Assembly: GCA_000499405.2 (NCBI GenBank)
Contig: HG738139.1
Span: 5,542,616-5,606,615, forward strand
Length of the DNA stretch: 64,000 bases
Source of the DNA: Onchocerca volvulus
Taxonomy: Eukaryota > Nematoda > Chromadorea > Rhabditida > Onchocercidae
Direction: 5' to 3'
Position 1 is the first letter of the stretch. The number at the start of each line of letters is the position of its first letter. This document shows positions 1-12,873 of the stretch, piece after piece. Both the position numbers and the translations under genes were made by a program. The notes under the pieces were generated by a model. The model saw nothing but the letters and a program-made list of their open reading frames with translations. It had not been told where the DNA came from and ran no database searches.

Positions 1-220
1 TGTGTTCAAGTTGGGTTCAAATCGAAAGTAAAAAAAAAAAGAGAATGCACTAATTGTCAAATATTTGAAAATACTAAAAATTACTGATATGAATTGAAAT
101 ATTGCTTCAATGTTGAAAAACCAATTGTGCGTTTGTATTTGTCAAACGCTTTCCGAATTCTCAATTAATAACAATTTATGTGTACATTGGCATACACATA
201 TAGACACACATATACACATG

Positions 221-330
221 CGTGTGTGTGTGTGTGTGTGCACGCACACACATTATGCACATGCATGCACACACATATATGTGCATGCATGCACAACATG
301 TATGCACACATGCATGTATACATCGTTTCA
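221..330. repeat. (GT)n microsatellite followed by TGCATGCA-type alternating purine-pyrimidine DNA
   Basis: A GT run at 221-240 continues into CACACA and repeated TGCATGCA blocks to about 330. This is a long alternating purine-pyrimidine stretch. Overlapping small frames on both strands are translations of this repeat. Confidence 0.85.
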
Positions 331-543
331 ACAAATCTAGTTTTCAACATCGAACGAATAACGGTGATTTTTTGTAAAAGATTGCAAAATTTGTCTAAAA
401 AGTGGCACCTATTTTCAAATGATCAGACAAAAAATTTTCTTTGAACTATCGTTTTCTGAACTGCTACATGAGGTTATACCGTTTTTGATACCTAAATTAA
501 AATAATGGCACGATGTATCATTGATTGATACGATTGATACGAT

Positions 544-585
544 CAAAATTGGGCATTGATACGATCATATCAATGCCCAATTTTG
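544..585. repeat. Perfect inverted repeat, 18-nt arms, 6-nt loop
   Basis: Left arm CAAAATTGGGCATTGATA (544-561), loop CGATCA, right arm TATCAATGCCCAATTTTG (568-585). It is preceded by direct copies of TTGATACGA. Its origin is unknown. Confidence 0.85.
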
Positions 586-2767
586 TGTATTGTAGTATAA
601 AATATCATATTTTCATGATGTTTGTCTTATAAAGATGATAAATATTGACCGGAATTCTACGAAAATTAATCTGCTTATTAAATTCTATGATGTTTTTCAA
701 ATAAGCTGAAGTGGAAATTAAAATCAGTGCAAGTACAGAGATGTCAAGTTAAACAATAGAACCGAATCTTTAGTCTAGCAATAAAATTATTTTGAATTTA
801 TCACTAAAGAAAAAAATAATAAAAATTCCATATTGACTTCTGATACAACCTGTTAAGCATGTTGCTAATTTTTCACTCATCATATCAGTTCTTTTCAGTA
901 TTTCATTCCAAGAAAGAAAGTTTTTGTTATAAACTATGCTTAAAACAAAGTTGCTCATGTATTAAAATTGCACAGAATGTTTCAAAGTGTTATTAACAGT
1001 ATAAATGAATATGTCTAATTACATTAAAATTTTCTCCAAAGTATTAAAAATGTGTAAAATCATTCGACATTTTCTCTGTTATACTAACAATGTTATAAAT
1101 TAGGTACAAGCAAAATTTTATAATTTATGAAGTAAATTTTCCTTTTCCGTGTCAGATGTCCATAGAATGTAAATATCCAGAATCCCCGGAGATATTCGGA
1201 AGAGAAAGTAATTATTCTTGGAACATGGGAAATTAATCGACGTTTAAAAATCAACTTATTTTTAGACATTGCAAATGCCGTTCAGATGCTGAATAACTAC
1301 TTATCACTTATTTTTCTGTGCGAAATTACAATAACGAATAGGAATTCTTGGAGTAGTAAATTAATTGATAATTTATTTTTAAACAAATCTAAGTCATGTA
1401 CAGTCTTTTTTATGTGAAAATTTTCTTTATTATTATTCAAAGATAAATAAAAATTATGATAGCGATATTTATGTTTTTTATGGCGAATATAAATCATGAA
1501 AATTGTAGGAAAAAAGGGGAATATTTGGCGAAAGAAGGGATGATAAAGGAAAAGAGACATAAATATTGTAATAGCCCAATATTTTGATAGTAATATAAAG
1601 CCAACGATGGTGTTAAAGGCATATAAAATGTTTGATACGATAATCCATCTCAATTGGTTCATGAACGATTGTCATAGTTACAGTTATTGCCGTTGCAACC
1701 TGCTAGCAGCATCATCGTGATCACAAGAAAATTGCTATTCTTCAAGTTAAATTATCCGCTAATGGTTGCTTCCGAAATTTTCGTCAAATTTCATACTACT
1801 AATTGGTTGGTTTTATTTTATTAATTAACATTTAAAGCAATTCTTCATTTATATACTTATTATCATTTCGCTATTCCAATCGTTCAGCCTATTTGTATTG
1901 TATAAACTATAATAAAAGATTTTCTAGGACTCTGTAAATATTTTCATTTCAGTAAATTTCTTAACAGTAAGAAAATAGTGCCTTGATTACAGTCAGAATT
2001 CATCAATTTTTGAAAATTTATGTTTGACAGCTTATCAAATCACTGATCATATTATGGATACTATAGCTATTGCTTCACTAATTCAGTGGAAGAACAGACA
2101 AATTATAAACTATCATCATTATTTAAATAAAACGAACAATTACTGTGCATAAACGGTCGTTTAGAAAGATGGCGAATGATGCTATGATAATTTATTTCAC
2201 CATGAATTATCTACTGATTCATCGTTATGGTAGCTTTGATATGATAAAGATGATAGATTAGCATTAGTCGGATCAAATTACTATACTTTTCTCAACTGGA
2301 AGAGTGCATAGATCAGAGAACAAATGACTTGTAAAACTTCTAAAATGAAAAGATGAGTCTTTTGGCAAAATCTATTATGATAGATATCTCAAGTCGCTTT
2401 CTTTCAAATTTTAAACATATTTATGATTGGACAAATCTTTAGTGATAATTTTAATAAGTAAAAATGATAAGTACATATTAATCATTCATAGAGCGAGCTT
2501 CAATTGCAAACTATTCATTACATTTTTATGACAAAAAATTTGCAGCACTCTATCAGTTAACGATATTTCAAGTTTTTTTTTTTCTTTTTTTTGATAAAGA
2601 ATGAAGATGAAAAGTTGAAAGTTTGCTTGTAATATTTACTTTGAAGTGCAACCACAGCTTATCTTTTTATCACACCCTTTTTCAAAATTAGGCCATTAAG
2701 TAGTCGCATATCAATCAATCTGACAACATAACTCTCCATTGGATGTCTATTATGATCACTTTATGAA

Positions 2768-2892
2768 ACACACACACACAAACGCACATATACATGAACA
2801 TACACATGCAAGCATGCATGCATGCACATGTACAGAGACATGCACAAATTGTTTGGTCCTATATGTGCGCATGCAATGCGTGCATGCATGCC
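2768..2892. repeat. CA microsatellite and GCATGCAT repeats
   Basis: A (CA)n run at 2768-2780 grades into CATGCAAGCATGCATGCATG and a second block of TGCATGCATGC near 2881-2891, like the array at 221-330. Confidence 0.8.
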
Positions 2893-3124
2893 AATAAAAA
2901 GTTCACTATGAACATTAGAGAAATGGGAAAGAATGACGAATAGATGAATGGTCCGTTGCGAAGTATCGAGAAGCAAACGAAGGAGTGGCTATGTGTGAGA
3001 TCTGAGGTAGGCGTGGCTTGCTGAAATGAACTGCGATGGTTTACCGTTTCTTTGGACCAATCATATGACAGCAACAATATCAATAACGACAATTACTGGC
3101 CAAAACATAATTGTAGTATTTATC

Positions 3125-3152
3125 ATGATATGATATGATATGATCATGATAT
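3125..3152. repeat. Short (ATATG)n pentanucleotide repeat
   Basis: About four ATATG units flanked by ATCATGAT on both sides, so the whole block is nearly symmetric. The same unit recurs at 12832-12873. Confidence 0.7.
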
Positions 3153-5023
3153 TCTGCAAGCAACAATAATATTGACGATAACAATGTAAAATGTCAACTA
3201 TAATCATTAGATGATATATGCTGTACAAATAAAAAAGAACATAAATTTGCAAAGAAAGAAAAAACCAGAATTATTATTGATTGCCCAAAGGATATCTTTG
3301 CCGAAATTTATCAAAATTTTTGATTTTTAATGCAATGCTAAAATGCATTATATACTAGCATTCATTTTAATAATTTTTTTTACAAGACTCTTCAATGAAA
3401 AATGTTTTCTTACTAAGAAAAATTACAAGACTGTTTAATATTTTTAATTCAAGAAATTTTATAAGTTTTAAATTCGAAGAAAACATCCTTATGTTTTCCT
3501 CTTCGAAGTTAATGCATGAAATTTTTAAGAAATAAAGCCAATTTATGGTAATAATAATTTTCTTTGGTAAATTGATGAAATTTTCAAAAATTCTACTCAC
3601 AAAATTGCAGTTTTCTTTCAACTATTTGTATTTCCGAACATATGTTTTAGAATAAAACTGTATACTGGAAGAGGAACCTAGAATAACTATATTTCAATCT
3701 CTTAGTAACTACTGAACAGCAAAGAACTGATGATTTTGGCTTGTTTCCGCCATAACAGGACAGTTACTAGATCTCTTGCAAGCCAAAGTGCCCCACTACT
3801 GCTTCGGATTCCCAGAATAGGCTGAATCGATTATAGTAAAATTACAGTGTGACCTTCTTGATAAGAATAAATTGAGATTATCAACCTCTAGTCCTTCTCT
3901 AAATTTCATTTGATAAGATTAAATCAAATAAAACTAAATCGCTTTGCAATATAATCAGACCATTTTTGATGATAAAGTATTGATTAGCTGAAAATGAAAA
4001 CTCCAACTTTTTTCCAATCGAAAATATTATAGCAGAAAATTTTTTCAACTCTTTTTAGAATGAAAGAATTCCTAAAAAGTCGAAAGCATTATCAAAATTT
4101 TTCAGAATCAGTTTACACTCTAAAATTTCCTTATTTCAGAAATTTTTCTGTAGGGTAAAACAATTCGAATTTAAAAAAAAAAAATTTTCACAAAATTGCA
4201 CAAATTATTCTAAAAGAGAAAAGAAAAAAAAAAAAAAAACTATCGCTGCTTCTTTTGTCTGTCCGTTCCTTTGATCATGATGATTTAAATATTTATGATA
4301 GTTGCTGATGCGTTGTGTCAGACAGTGCCGTAACTATCCGTTTATTGCTCAATTCATTGAATTTTAAGTGAATTAATATAAAATGAAAGTTCGAACATTT
4401 ACAAGAAGTAAGTTTTACTAATACTGGATTCCATTAATATTATCGAAAGCAACACGAGATGATAATATCAAGTATCTTCTGATGAAGACTTTCATCGATG
4501 TTTTTGCTAAATGAATCTTTGATCTAATATTTGATCGTTATCTGCATTTGTCTCAAACTGACGCTACTATTAAATATCGTTACATTTTCATAATATCGAT
4601 TAAAACTGTTCAGTAATTGGAGTTAGAAAAAATATATATATGACTATGAAGAAGTAAGTTTTCATGACATAAGCTATTAAATCATTATAATGAACTTTCA
4701 ATAACTCCATCTAATCCATCTTTTCACCACTTTAAGATGATTCCCCTTATAAATTAGCATTCGTTTTGTCTACTGAATCGAAATCAGCTCTCCATGGTAT
4801 CACTCCAATTGATACTAAATTCTATCGCGACAAGTTATTCCAATTAAGCGTGCAATTTATTATGGCTATAATTTTCATTGAAATAACAACTTAGTTATGC
4901 TATCCATAAAACATATAAATGGATAGGAGAATAGCATACAACTGTTGTCATAAATATTAAAATGGCTGGAAGAGAGTAAAGAAATGGCATGTAAAGTGCT
5001 ATGAAGAGGATGAATGAATGAGA

Positions 5024-5245
5024 TAAAAGAAGGCTCAATTGATAATAAAACTTGGCTCAAATGATACTGAAATTCGCTACTGTTTATCGTTCATTATTGT
5101 TGCTGGAAAGCAGCAACGAAATGAAGGGGCACGGAGGAAGTTCTTCGATGCAAAATGCGAAAAGGCGGTGCATCATGCGACGGTAGCAAAGTTATTGCAA
5201 CGCCCAGTCGTTGCGAGAATAAGATTGGATGAGCTTGCAAGATGA
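5024..5245 (+). other. Coding-like open stretch, unrecognised
   Basis: The frame is open for about 72 codons to TGA at 5243-5245, with G+C above the surroundings and a charged translation (for example GARRKFFDAKCEKAVHHATV). It has no clear ATG; the frame opens at a TTG. A further proline-rich open stretch follows at 5574-5651 in another phase. It could be an exon of an unrecognised gene, a decayed element, or chance. Confidence 0.2.
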
Positions 5246-5249
5246 CCAC

Positions 5250-8200
5250 GAATTTGGATATTTCGGGAATGGACTATACTATTATCCCAATCATAGGATA
5301 GCAATTGTTTTAAAATCGATTTTCTATTTCGATTAAATTTGAATTTATTTTAGATTCATTTTTTTACTTTATTTCTTTCATAACAGATTTGCTTCTTTTC
5401 TAATTTTAAATTTGTGAGAATTCGGCAAAAAAAAAAACTAATGGTTTGTCATCTTATTTATATGTGAATGTTTTAAAATACTTTTAAGGCAGGGATTACG
5501 AGTTCCGATATAATTCGATATTATTTCACATAAATTCATGAATTTTTAAATTAATGCGAAATTGTCAACAGTCTAATTCCACCACGATCTAATGCATTTC
5601 ATCCGATAAACGAACCCGCAATGACCAGTCCTATCCAATTTAATGCTCAATAAGTTTTGGAAGAAATATGGTACAGTAAACAGATGGACTTGCTAAAAGC
5701 GATTCATTCTACAACAACACACTATCTTCTTTTACAAAAATGGTAATTCCATGTTAAATAAATGCTAGAAATGTGATAGTGACAATACAGAGAAACGGTC
5801 TGTTGCGATTAACGACGTCATTGCTTCACGTGCGTCTATTTCAACTAACTCTCACACTAATCGAGTTATCACATCACTTGTTACAACTAATTTGCCTGAG
5901 AAGTTGTGCAGATGTAACTTAGTAAATAATGCAAATAATTCGCTACAGTATAAATTCATTGCGATGCAGAATTTTCATCATTTTTATATGCGGTAAATGA
6001 AGTTATATGAAATTCATTTGTAGAAGATTCAAGCAAGTCAGATGAACTAAATAAAGGATGAGGTATGATGAAGCAATCGGTCCTTCTAAGAGGACCATAT
6101 ACAGTTAAATTATATGATTGGATAAATTTAATTCAATTGTATGGATTATTAGCACAATAGGAATACTGTAATTAGATTAGTTTTAATCTGTGAGCAAAAA
6201 AAGTAAAGGTATGTATATACTTTGTATTGCAATGAAGATATATATTACGACTAATTTAGCCCAACTCTCTGAAAGCGCTAATATGTGATGCCAAGAAGGT
6301 TGACAAATGTCCACTGATTACATTCGAACCCTTTCACTTAATTGTATTTGAAATCTTTCTAGTCCCTTAATTGCTGAAGTAAATAAACAGAAATATTCGA
6401 AGAAAAAATTTTCAAATGAATGATTTTCATTTGGAAGTTAACATTTTTTTAAACGGTTCTTTCAAAAATCATCATTCCGCAGATATCAGTGAATAATAAG
6501 TTCATTTTCTGCTCATTAATAGCTAACTGGCCGTTTTCGAAAAGTTGAAAATGTACGGAATGAAGATTACCTGAAGTACTACAGCTGTTGTCCTCTTTGA
6601 TATTCCAAAATGCGTTAAATGAACATCTAAAAAGTTGATTTATTCGTCTGAGATTAAGAACTTTTTCACAAGAGTTGCAGTGCCGGAGTCGTATTTCTCA
6701 GGACCGAGGTAGAAAAAGGTCGAACAAGAAACATCTTTAAAGTTGTGGTGCCGATCTCTTTGATTTGTTTATTCCTGTCTAATAAGCGATGTTTACTAAA
6801 CAACTAATATTAAATTGAATATAACAAAGCATTTTGAAATTTACTTGTCTAAATTCATTCCATTTTCTATTAGTTGAACTTTGCTTTTAAAACTAAAAAA
6901 TTCCCGAAGTTCATTCACTCGTTAACAAGTTAAAGCACACAAAAATATCTCAAATACTTTGAAACTTCAATTCAATTTAATTTATTCGTCGTCGTTCTCT
7001 TTTCTCTCTTATTTGTACTCTTTCTTTTCCTCTCTAATAAATTGATGAAATCACTGAATTATTTACAAAACAGTAATAAATTCTAAGAAAGTAAAGTTCT
7101 TCTCTATCACATCGATAATACCAAATAATAAACTACTGCTCCAAAAAAAGTCTATCGAAAATGAAAATGATCTAAAAAGTCTATCAATAGCATCTTCAGT
7201 GTTTTATAAAAGTTTCAGCAGATAGCTGAATGATATCCGCTAATTTACTTTTTTTTCTAAATCTTCGCTATGCCGCGTCTTTTAAAGTGATATAATAGAA
7301 AAGCACTGTACCCATACGATGGATCAGAGGATCGATGCTTAATGTTTATCGTAATGATCGCCAAATGAATGATGGCTATATTCCCGGAATTATTAAGAAC
7401 TGGGAATATCAATGATAAGCAGACTGACAATGAATAATGATCTGAAAAAAAAAAAAGAAAGAGTTCTCCCTGTGAGTTCAACATGGAAATTGTCAAATGC
7501 TTCATTACTTATTAAATTTTTTCATTTTTCATCAGCTTTGATGATCGAAATATGTGAGTGTTACAGCTTGCTATCATTAAAGTACACGAAATGGGAATAT
7601 TTCAAAAGCTTGATAAGCGTCAAATTGATTAACTTTGAATGAGAAAAAAAAACAAGCACTTTTAGTTTATTAAAATAGCATTTTTTTAGCCCACCAAAAG
7701 AAACTATATATGTATTGTGCTGGAAGAATTGTTGTAAGATTTTAAAAAATTTTAATTCATAATAGTCATAAAACAGCTTACACTTTCAACAAGTGATGAA
7801 AAAATGAATCGATAATTTCAAAGAAAGTGATTCAATTTTATTTAATAAAATGGCTAAATTTACTAAATATCTTGATGTAATCGCGAATGATCTGAAAAGC
7901 AATGGATAGTTTAAGGTAAATGAATGTTCTGTTTCACACTTACTAATTGAAAATTTGACTTCGCTTCCACACTACGCCTAAATGATCAAAAGTCGCAAAT
8001 TCTGGGTGAAAAATTAAGTAAAGATTTCATAATCAACAGAAACCTTATGGTATTTTTCTGAGATGTAAAAACGATAATATATGAAAATGTCGTTGAACAT
8101 CATTCCCTTTAAAGATCTTTCAGATCCCTTCTTGTTCAATATTAATCAAGGATAAGTACCTACAGATCAATTAAATTTTTCAATAATCTAACAATAAGAA

Positions 8201-9220
8201 TGATTAAAAAGATGGCAAAATTCAAAAGCCTTAGATATTACTTCGGAATGATTGTGAAATGACTCAACAATAACAGGCAGCACATTCCAATATGGTTCAA
8301 CCATCTGCACACCTCATGCCGACAAACAAGCAAATTAGTTTTTTCGGAATTTTTTTTATAAAAGCACAAATAAGCGGTCCAGATCGAAGCATGCTGAGAA
8401 GAAGTGGACGAAGGAAGAATCTGAACTAGAAGGATCGGTCATCCTTTGTTCTTGCTTTTTTTCTTGCTCCATCGATTCGATACCCATGCATATATGTATT
8501 AATGAATATTAATAATGTGAACGAAGGTAAAAACTGAACAAACCAACAGCACCATCACTAAAGTCATCATAGGTTTTTATCACTTCAATCGAAAGTATAG
8601 TTGTCTTAAAGCTAACAATGACCAGTGAAGATATGGGATATCTATATCAGCTAATTAGCATCAACTTAATTAGCAAAGTGAAATGTATAGAATATTTTCA
8701 ATCGAAACAAATGCACACTATTTGTTCATTTCATGAAAACCTCTGACGTTTTTCTAAAGCCAGATAAATGAGTATTGCCGCTATGAGCAAAGAACAAACT
8801 ATCAAATAAGATAAGCATCCCTTCAGTGTGTTGATAATATATACTGTCTTCTTCTTGTGAAGTTTTAAATTGAAGATATGAAATTTTTGAATTTTTCAAG
8901 TAATTTCTGAACGATTCTTTTTCCATTCCCTAATTTATATCATTTCTTAGCTATTTCAATAACTAGGACGAGTAATTGGGAGGATGGGGATGGCGGAATA
9001 ACGACGATATTTTACATAAAAACCATAAATGTGTATTTGAAGAACTTTTTTGGACATGATTTGATGTGTTAATGATGCCCGAATTGTGTAGAGAATATTA
9101 TCGAAGCAGGCGGTTGCGTGGTGTTGGCCAAACGATGACGTTTATGAATCGAAAGGGAAGAGAGGGATCGATCAAAGGGAAGTTGGCAAGGCCTTAAAAG
9201 CTATTAATACTTGCAAAAGA
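5250..9220. other. A+T-rich interval without a recognised gene
   Basis: No domain-bearing frame. Short basic or polar open stretches near 6640-6745 (plus) and 6316-6378 (minus) have splice-like borders but no partners that can be joined with confidence. Confidence 0.5.
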
Positions 9221-9225
9221 TCGAG

Positions 9226-9547
9226 ATGATTATCGTTAACGATGCTCAAATTTGGCTTTATCATGTATGCCGCCAGCTTATCTGAGTTCGATGGAATGGC
9301 AAGAAGGGACATTTCTTTTTTTTTTTTTAATCGCAAATATCACGCAAATGATCAACTTACATAGAACATAAAATAATATCATGCAAAATATGTTTGAATT
9401 TAATTTTCATAAAGATTCCAATTTCTCCTTCGTTTCCAGCATAACCGAGCTGTCATATCAGTGCTTCTGAGGGATCACGATAAAAAGTACATCGAAGAAG
9501 AGATTTGTTCGAGAAGTTGTAAACTGTTTAGTGTCGAGAAGGTGTAG
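9226..9547 (+). other. Possible two-exon small ORF (48 aa), unrecognised
   Basis: ATG at 9226 reads MIIVNDAQIWLYH to a GTATGC donor after 9264. A TTTCCAG acceptor at 9439 opens a phase-compatible exon (9440-9547) ending in TAG, with residues such as RDHDKKYIEEEICSRSCK. Only one junction supports it and no family is recognised. A chance match is quite possible. Confidence 0.18.
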
Positions 9548-12500
9548 AGAGAGGAAGAAGGCATCATCGTCATTCTCGATATTCTCGACTGTTCCTTGAA
9601 TTGATCTTTTCGTTTGTGGATTGATGTGTGTTTCTTCTTCCTTCCTTGTAATATATATGTATATAAATATATATTTATATTGCTTAGAAGCACTGAAGAG
9701 CAGCTCCATTACAAACAAAAGTTTTGTTTCTCAATCATTTCTCTCTATCTTTTTCCAAACTTTTTCTTTCGATGATTTTCTTCTATCAGTTATGGTTTTA
9801 TGGTTTTATTGATTCCGATTTTTTTCCACCAAAAATTAATTCTTCCATAAATTTCAGGTTTTAGACTATAAGAAACAAACCAGAGATCATTATTTAATTT
9901 CGTAATCTTATCGAGCAATCCTTTTGTACAATTTATTACAGACTGCAAATTGTGAAGTGGAATCGTATTTCTGATAACTTCTTGGTATTTCTGATAACTT
10001 CTTGATTTTTTTCGGTAACTTTTATTAAATCCACGAATATTGAATATCGGTCCTTAATATAATCCAAATTGAGTTATTAGTTATCAGTGAAGAACTAATC
10101 ACAATGACTAGTCAAATTTCGATGAACATATGAGTTTTCCAAGGCTTCCAGTACTGATATAACTTTTGTTTGAAGCCTTCGATGTCCTAACTTTAATACT
10201 TCTATTAAAGCTCTCTCGCAGCGTCAAATATGACTCATTCCGAATATGATTAATTTGCAATCTCAATCCTCTTCCGGTTTTATTTTGCCAGTTTTTACTC
10301 CTCGGTGAGTACTCTCTAATTTCAAGCTGAAAAGTCGCAAAACTGCTTTATAGCATATACTCAATGAGGATAAACCACTGACCTTTCAAGCTTCTATTTA
10401 AATCATAGATTACTTCTGCTACCAGAACTTTTCTGGCATATTATGTAAACGAAACTCCTAACTCTGAATTTAAGTTTTTCAATTTTTCTTGACCAGATTA
10501 TTACCACAAAATCGTGAAAGTATTCATGTAAATCTTAGCTTTTCAATCATTTTAGACGAGATTGGAATAAATGTAAAAAGCCTATCCTGGGGAATCTATG
10601 ATAGAGAATGAATGATCATGCGAAGAAATAATGCAAGTTACGTTACAGAATTTCACAGGTTGCTAAAGTTATAGTTGTCTATAATAGATTTATTAAATCT
10701 TCTGCTATTCTAATAATGAATTTGAGATTCGCGATAAATAGGCACGAGTTTTTAAAAAATCGAAACTCAGAAATTTGTCTTATTTTTGAACATCAAATAG
10801 AATTATAGAATATAAAACCTATGTACTTCAATAAGGATAAAATCAATTATAACTTAAGAAAACATCCCAAGGAAATAATAATTCAATTCTATGTAAATTT
10901 TTTTGATCTAATTAGGATGTGATACTTATTTATTGTACATTTTTCAGATTGCTTAGTCAGAGAAAGCGAAAATGAATTTATGAGACAAAAGTAAAGAAAT
11001 CATCAAAACCTATTTCATTTTTTCGAAATGTTATAAATTATTGACGAAATTATTTCTCAAATGTCATGATTTTCCACATCAGATAGCCAAATCCTAAAAA
11101 GTCAAATGCAAGTCTCACAGTTAGACAAGAGTACAGCGAAAAAAAAGAAACAAAATGAAATATTTGCGAATTTTCTAGAAAAACTAATTTGATGTGGTTT
11201 GTTGTTGTTGTTGTTAATTTTATTGATAAGAATTTCCGTTTTTTAAAGTACTCCTCCTTAGTTGAAATTTGCGGAAATTTCGTGATGGACATGAATAAAA
11301 TTCTCATCATACATTCTTTTTTGCTTAAGAAGATTTAAGAAGCCGAAAAAATAGTACAGTATTTATTTGGAAGAAAATCATAAATAGTGAATTGAGTAAT
11401 TCCGTAAATTCCTCACTAGTTCAAGATCTTTCTGAGTTGTGAAATTGGCATATTTGCATGAGTGAAAAAGTTCAAGTAGGATATTATGCTATGTATCCGA
11501 TCCGCTCTTTGTCAACAAACAGATACTGTTACTGGTATTAATGCGATTATAAATATTAACAGTGTAAAAGATGAAAATTACTTTCGAAAGGTGTTTGGGA
11601 CAAAGCTTAGCCGCATTTCTTGTGACACTTATCTCTCTTTGTCTCGTTTACGTCGGCAGTAACTTTTTTGTTCTGTAAAAATGCAGGTGCGCTTCAAACT
11701 TTTGTTTGCTCTGATTGAAATAAATCATTCGTTGATTTAAATACCTAAGATCAGAAGAATATTTGGGTAAGAGATATAATAAGGGACCTGATGCAATGAT
11801 ATTTGTTGCTTGGCTTTTATTATAGTAGTACTGATGGAAGTAATTCAACTAGGTTACTACAAAAAATAGAAAAAAATATTTTTAAGTTAATACAAAATTA
11901 ACAAAAAATTAAATACTAAATTTATTATCTCAATCTAAAATGCAGGAAGATTTTAACATCATTTTTCATTAGAATAAAAGCTAACAAATTTCTAGTAATA
12001 GTTTTCGGGATATGTCCATTTGAAAAAAAGAAATTTTTCCGAACAAGAATAATTGATTACAGTAAGGAATGAAATTTAATAACCAGGAAAAAAATGGTTT
12101 GGAATAAAATAAGAAATTCCTTTCACAATGAAATAATCTAGATATCAAATTAATGTGAGAGTTTCAGCAAGACAGTAATTCATTTTCATATCGACTTCAG
12201 GGTTTTTCTTGCACATTAATTTTATACAATAATTTAAAAAACAAACTTGAAAAATCAGTGTAATTTTATCGTTTATTGATTATCAGATTTAAAACTTTTA
12301 CGCATGAATATAACAAATTCTTACTAACTTTATAATACTCAAACAATTCAATTTATTACAAAAGAGAATGCAAGAAGAAAAAATGGTAAGAAGAAGGGAG
12401 ATGATAAGAATGCGGTAACAACAACGAGAATCAGATGATGTGATGATGATCACATTAGGATACTGTAGTTCAGGTCATTGGAGAAGGGGTTGGAAAATAA

Positions 12501-12831
12501 GGTAAATGATGATAATAATGGCGGTGGGACAAGTTCGCCAGAGGTGATAGATAGCTTGTCAAATGAATAAAACATGATGTGCAAGGGTTAAGTGATTTAT
12601 TTGACGTATCTGTGGGCAAATTGCGGAGAATAAGTTAAAAAGCAGTTTTATGGTAAGTAAATGGTCTTTTCATTCCAAAAATAAAAAAAATTGCATGCAG
12701 TTTCTTATAGTAACTTTAAAAAAATTGTAAATGAAGTAAAAAGGATAAAAAAGGGTATGACATTGTGATAACAACATAATATCCAAATAAGAAAGGAAAG
12801 ACTGGTATGACATTTAGTTTGATATGATAGC

Positions 12832-12873
12832 TATGATATGATATGATATGATATGATATGATATGATATGATA
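12832..12873. repeat. (ATATG)n pentanucleotide array
   Basis: About eight tandem ATATG/TATGA units. The array is bounded by GATAGCTATG on the left and ATGATAGCTATC on the right, so GATAGCTAT flanks both ends. Confidence 0.85.

Larger units (their letters stand above)
1..5020. other. A+T-rich left flank without a recognised gene
   Basis: No protein domain is recognisable on either strand. The longest frame (1297-1662, minus, 121 codons) is hydrophobic and A+T-driven. Short coding-like stretches occur near 1156-1204 (after a CAG) and 2169-2261, without linked exons. Simple repeats and one perfect inverted repeat are listed separately. Confidence 0.5.

Noticed and set aside
110..444. Overlapping Cys/His-rich frames on both strands near the left end
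   Set aside because: They translate the GT/CA and TGCATGCA repeats and are not zinc fingers.
1297..1662. 121-codon hydrophobic minus-strand frame resembling a membrane protein
   Set aside because: The residues are mostly Ile, Phe, Leu, Lys and Asn as expected from A+T-rich DNA. A stop lies just before the ATG, there are no linked exons, and no receptor motif is seen.
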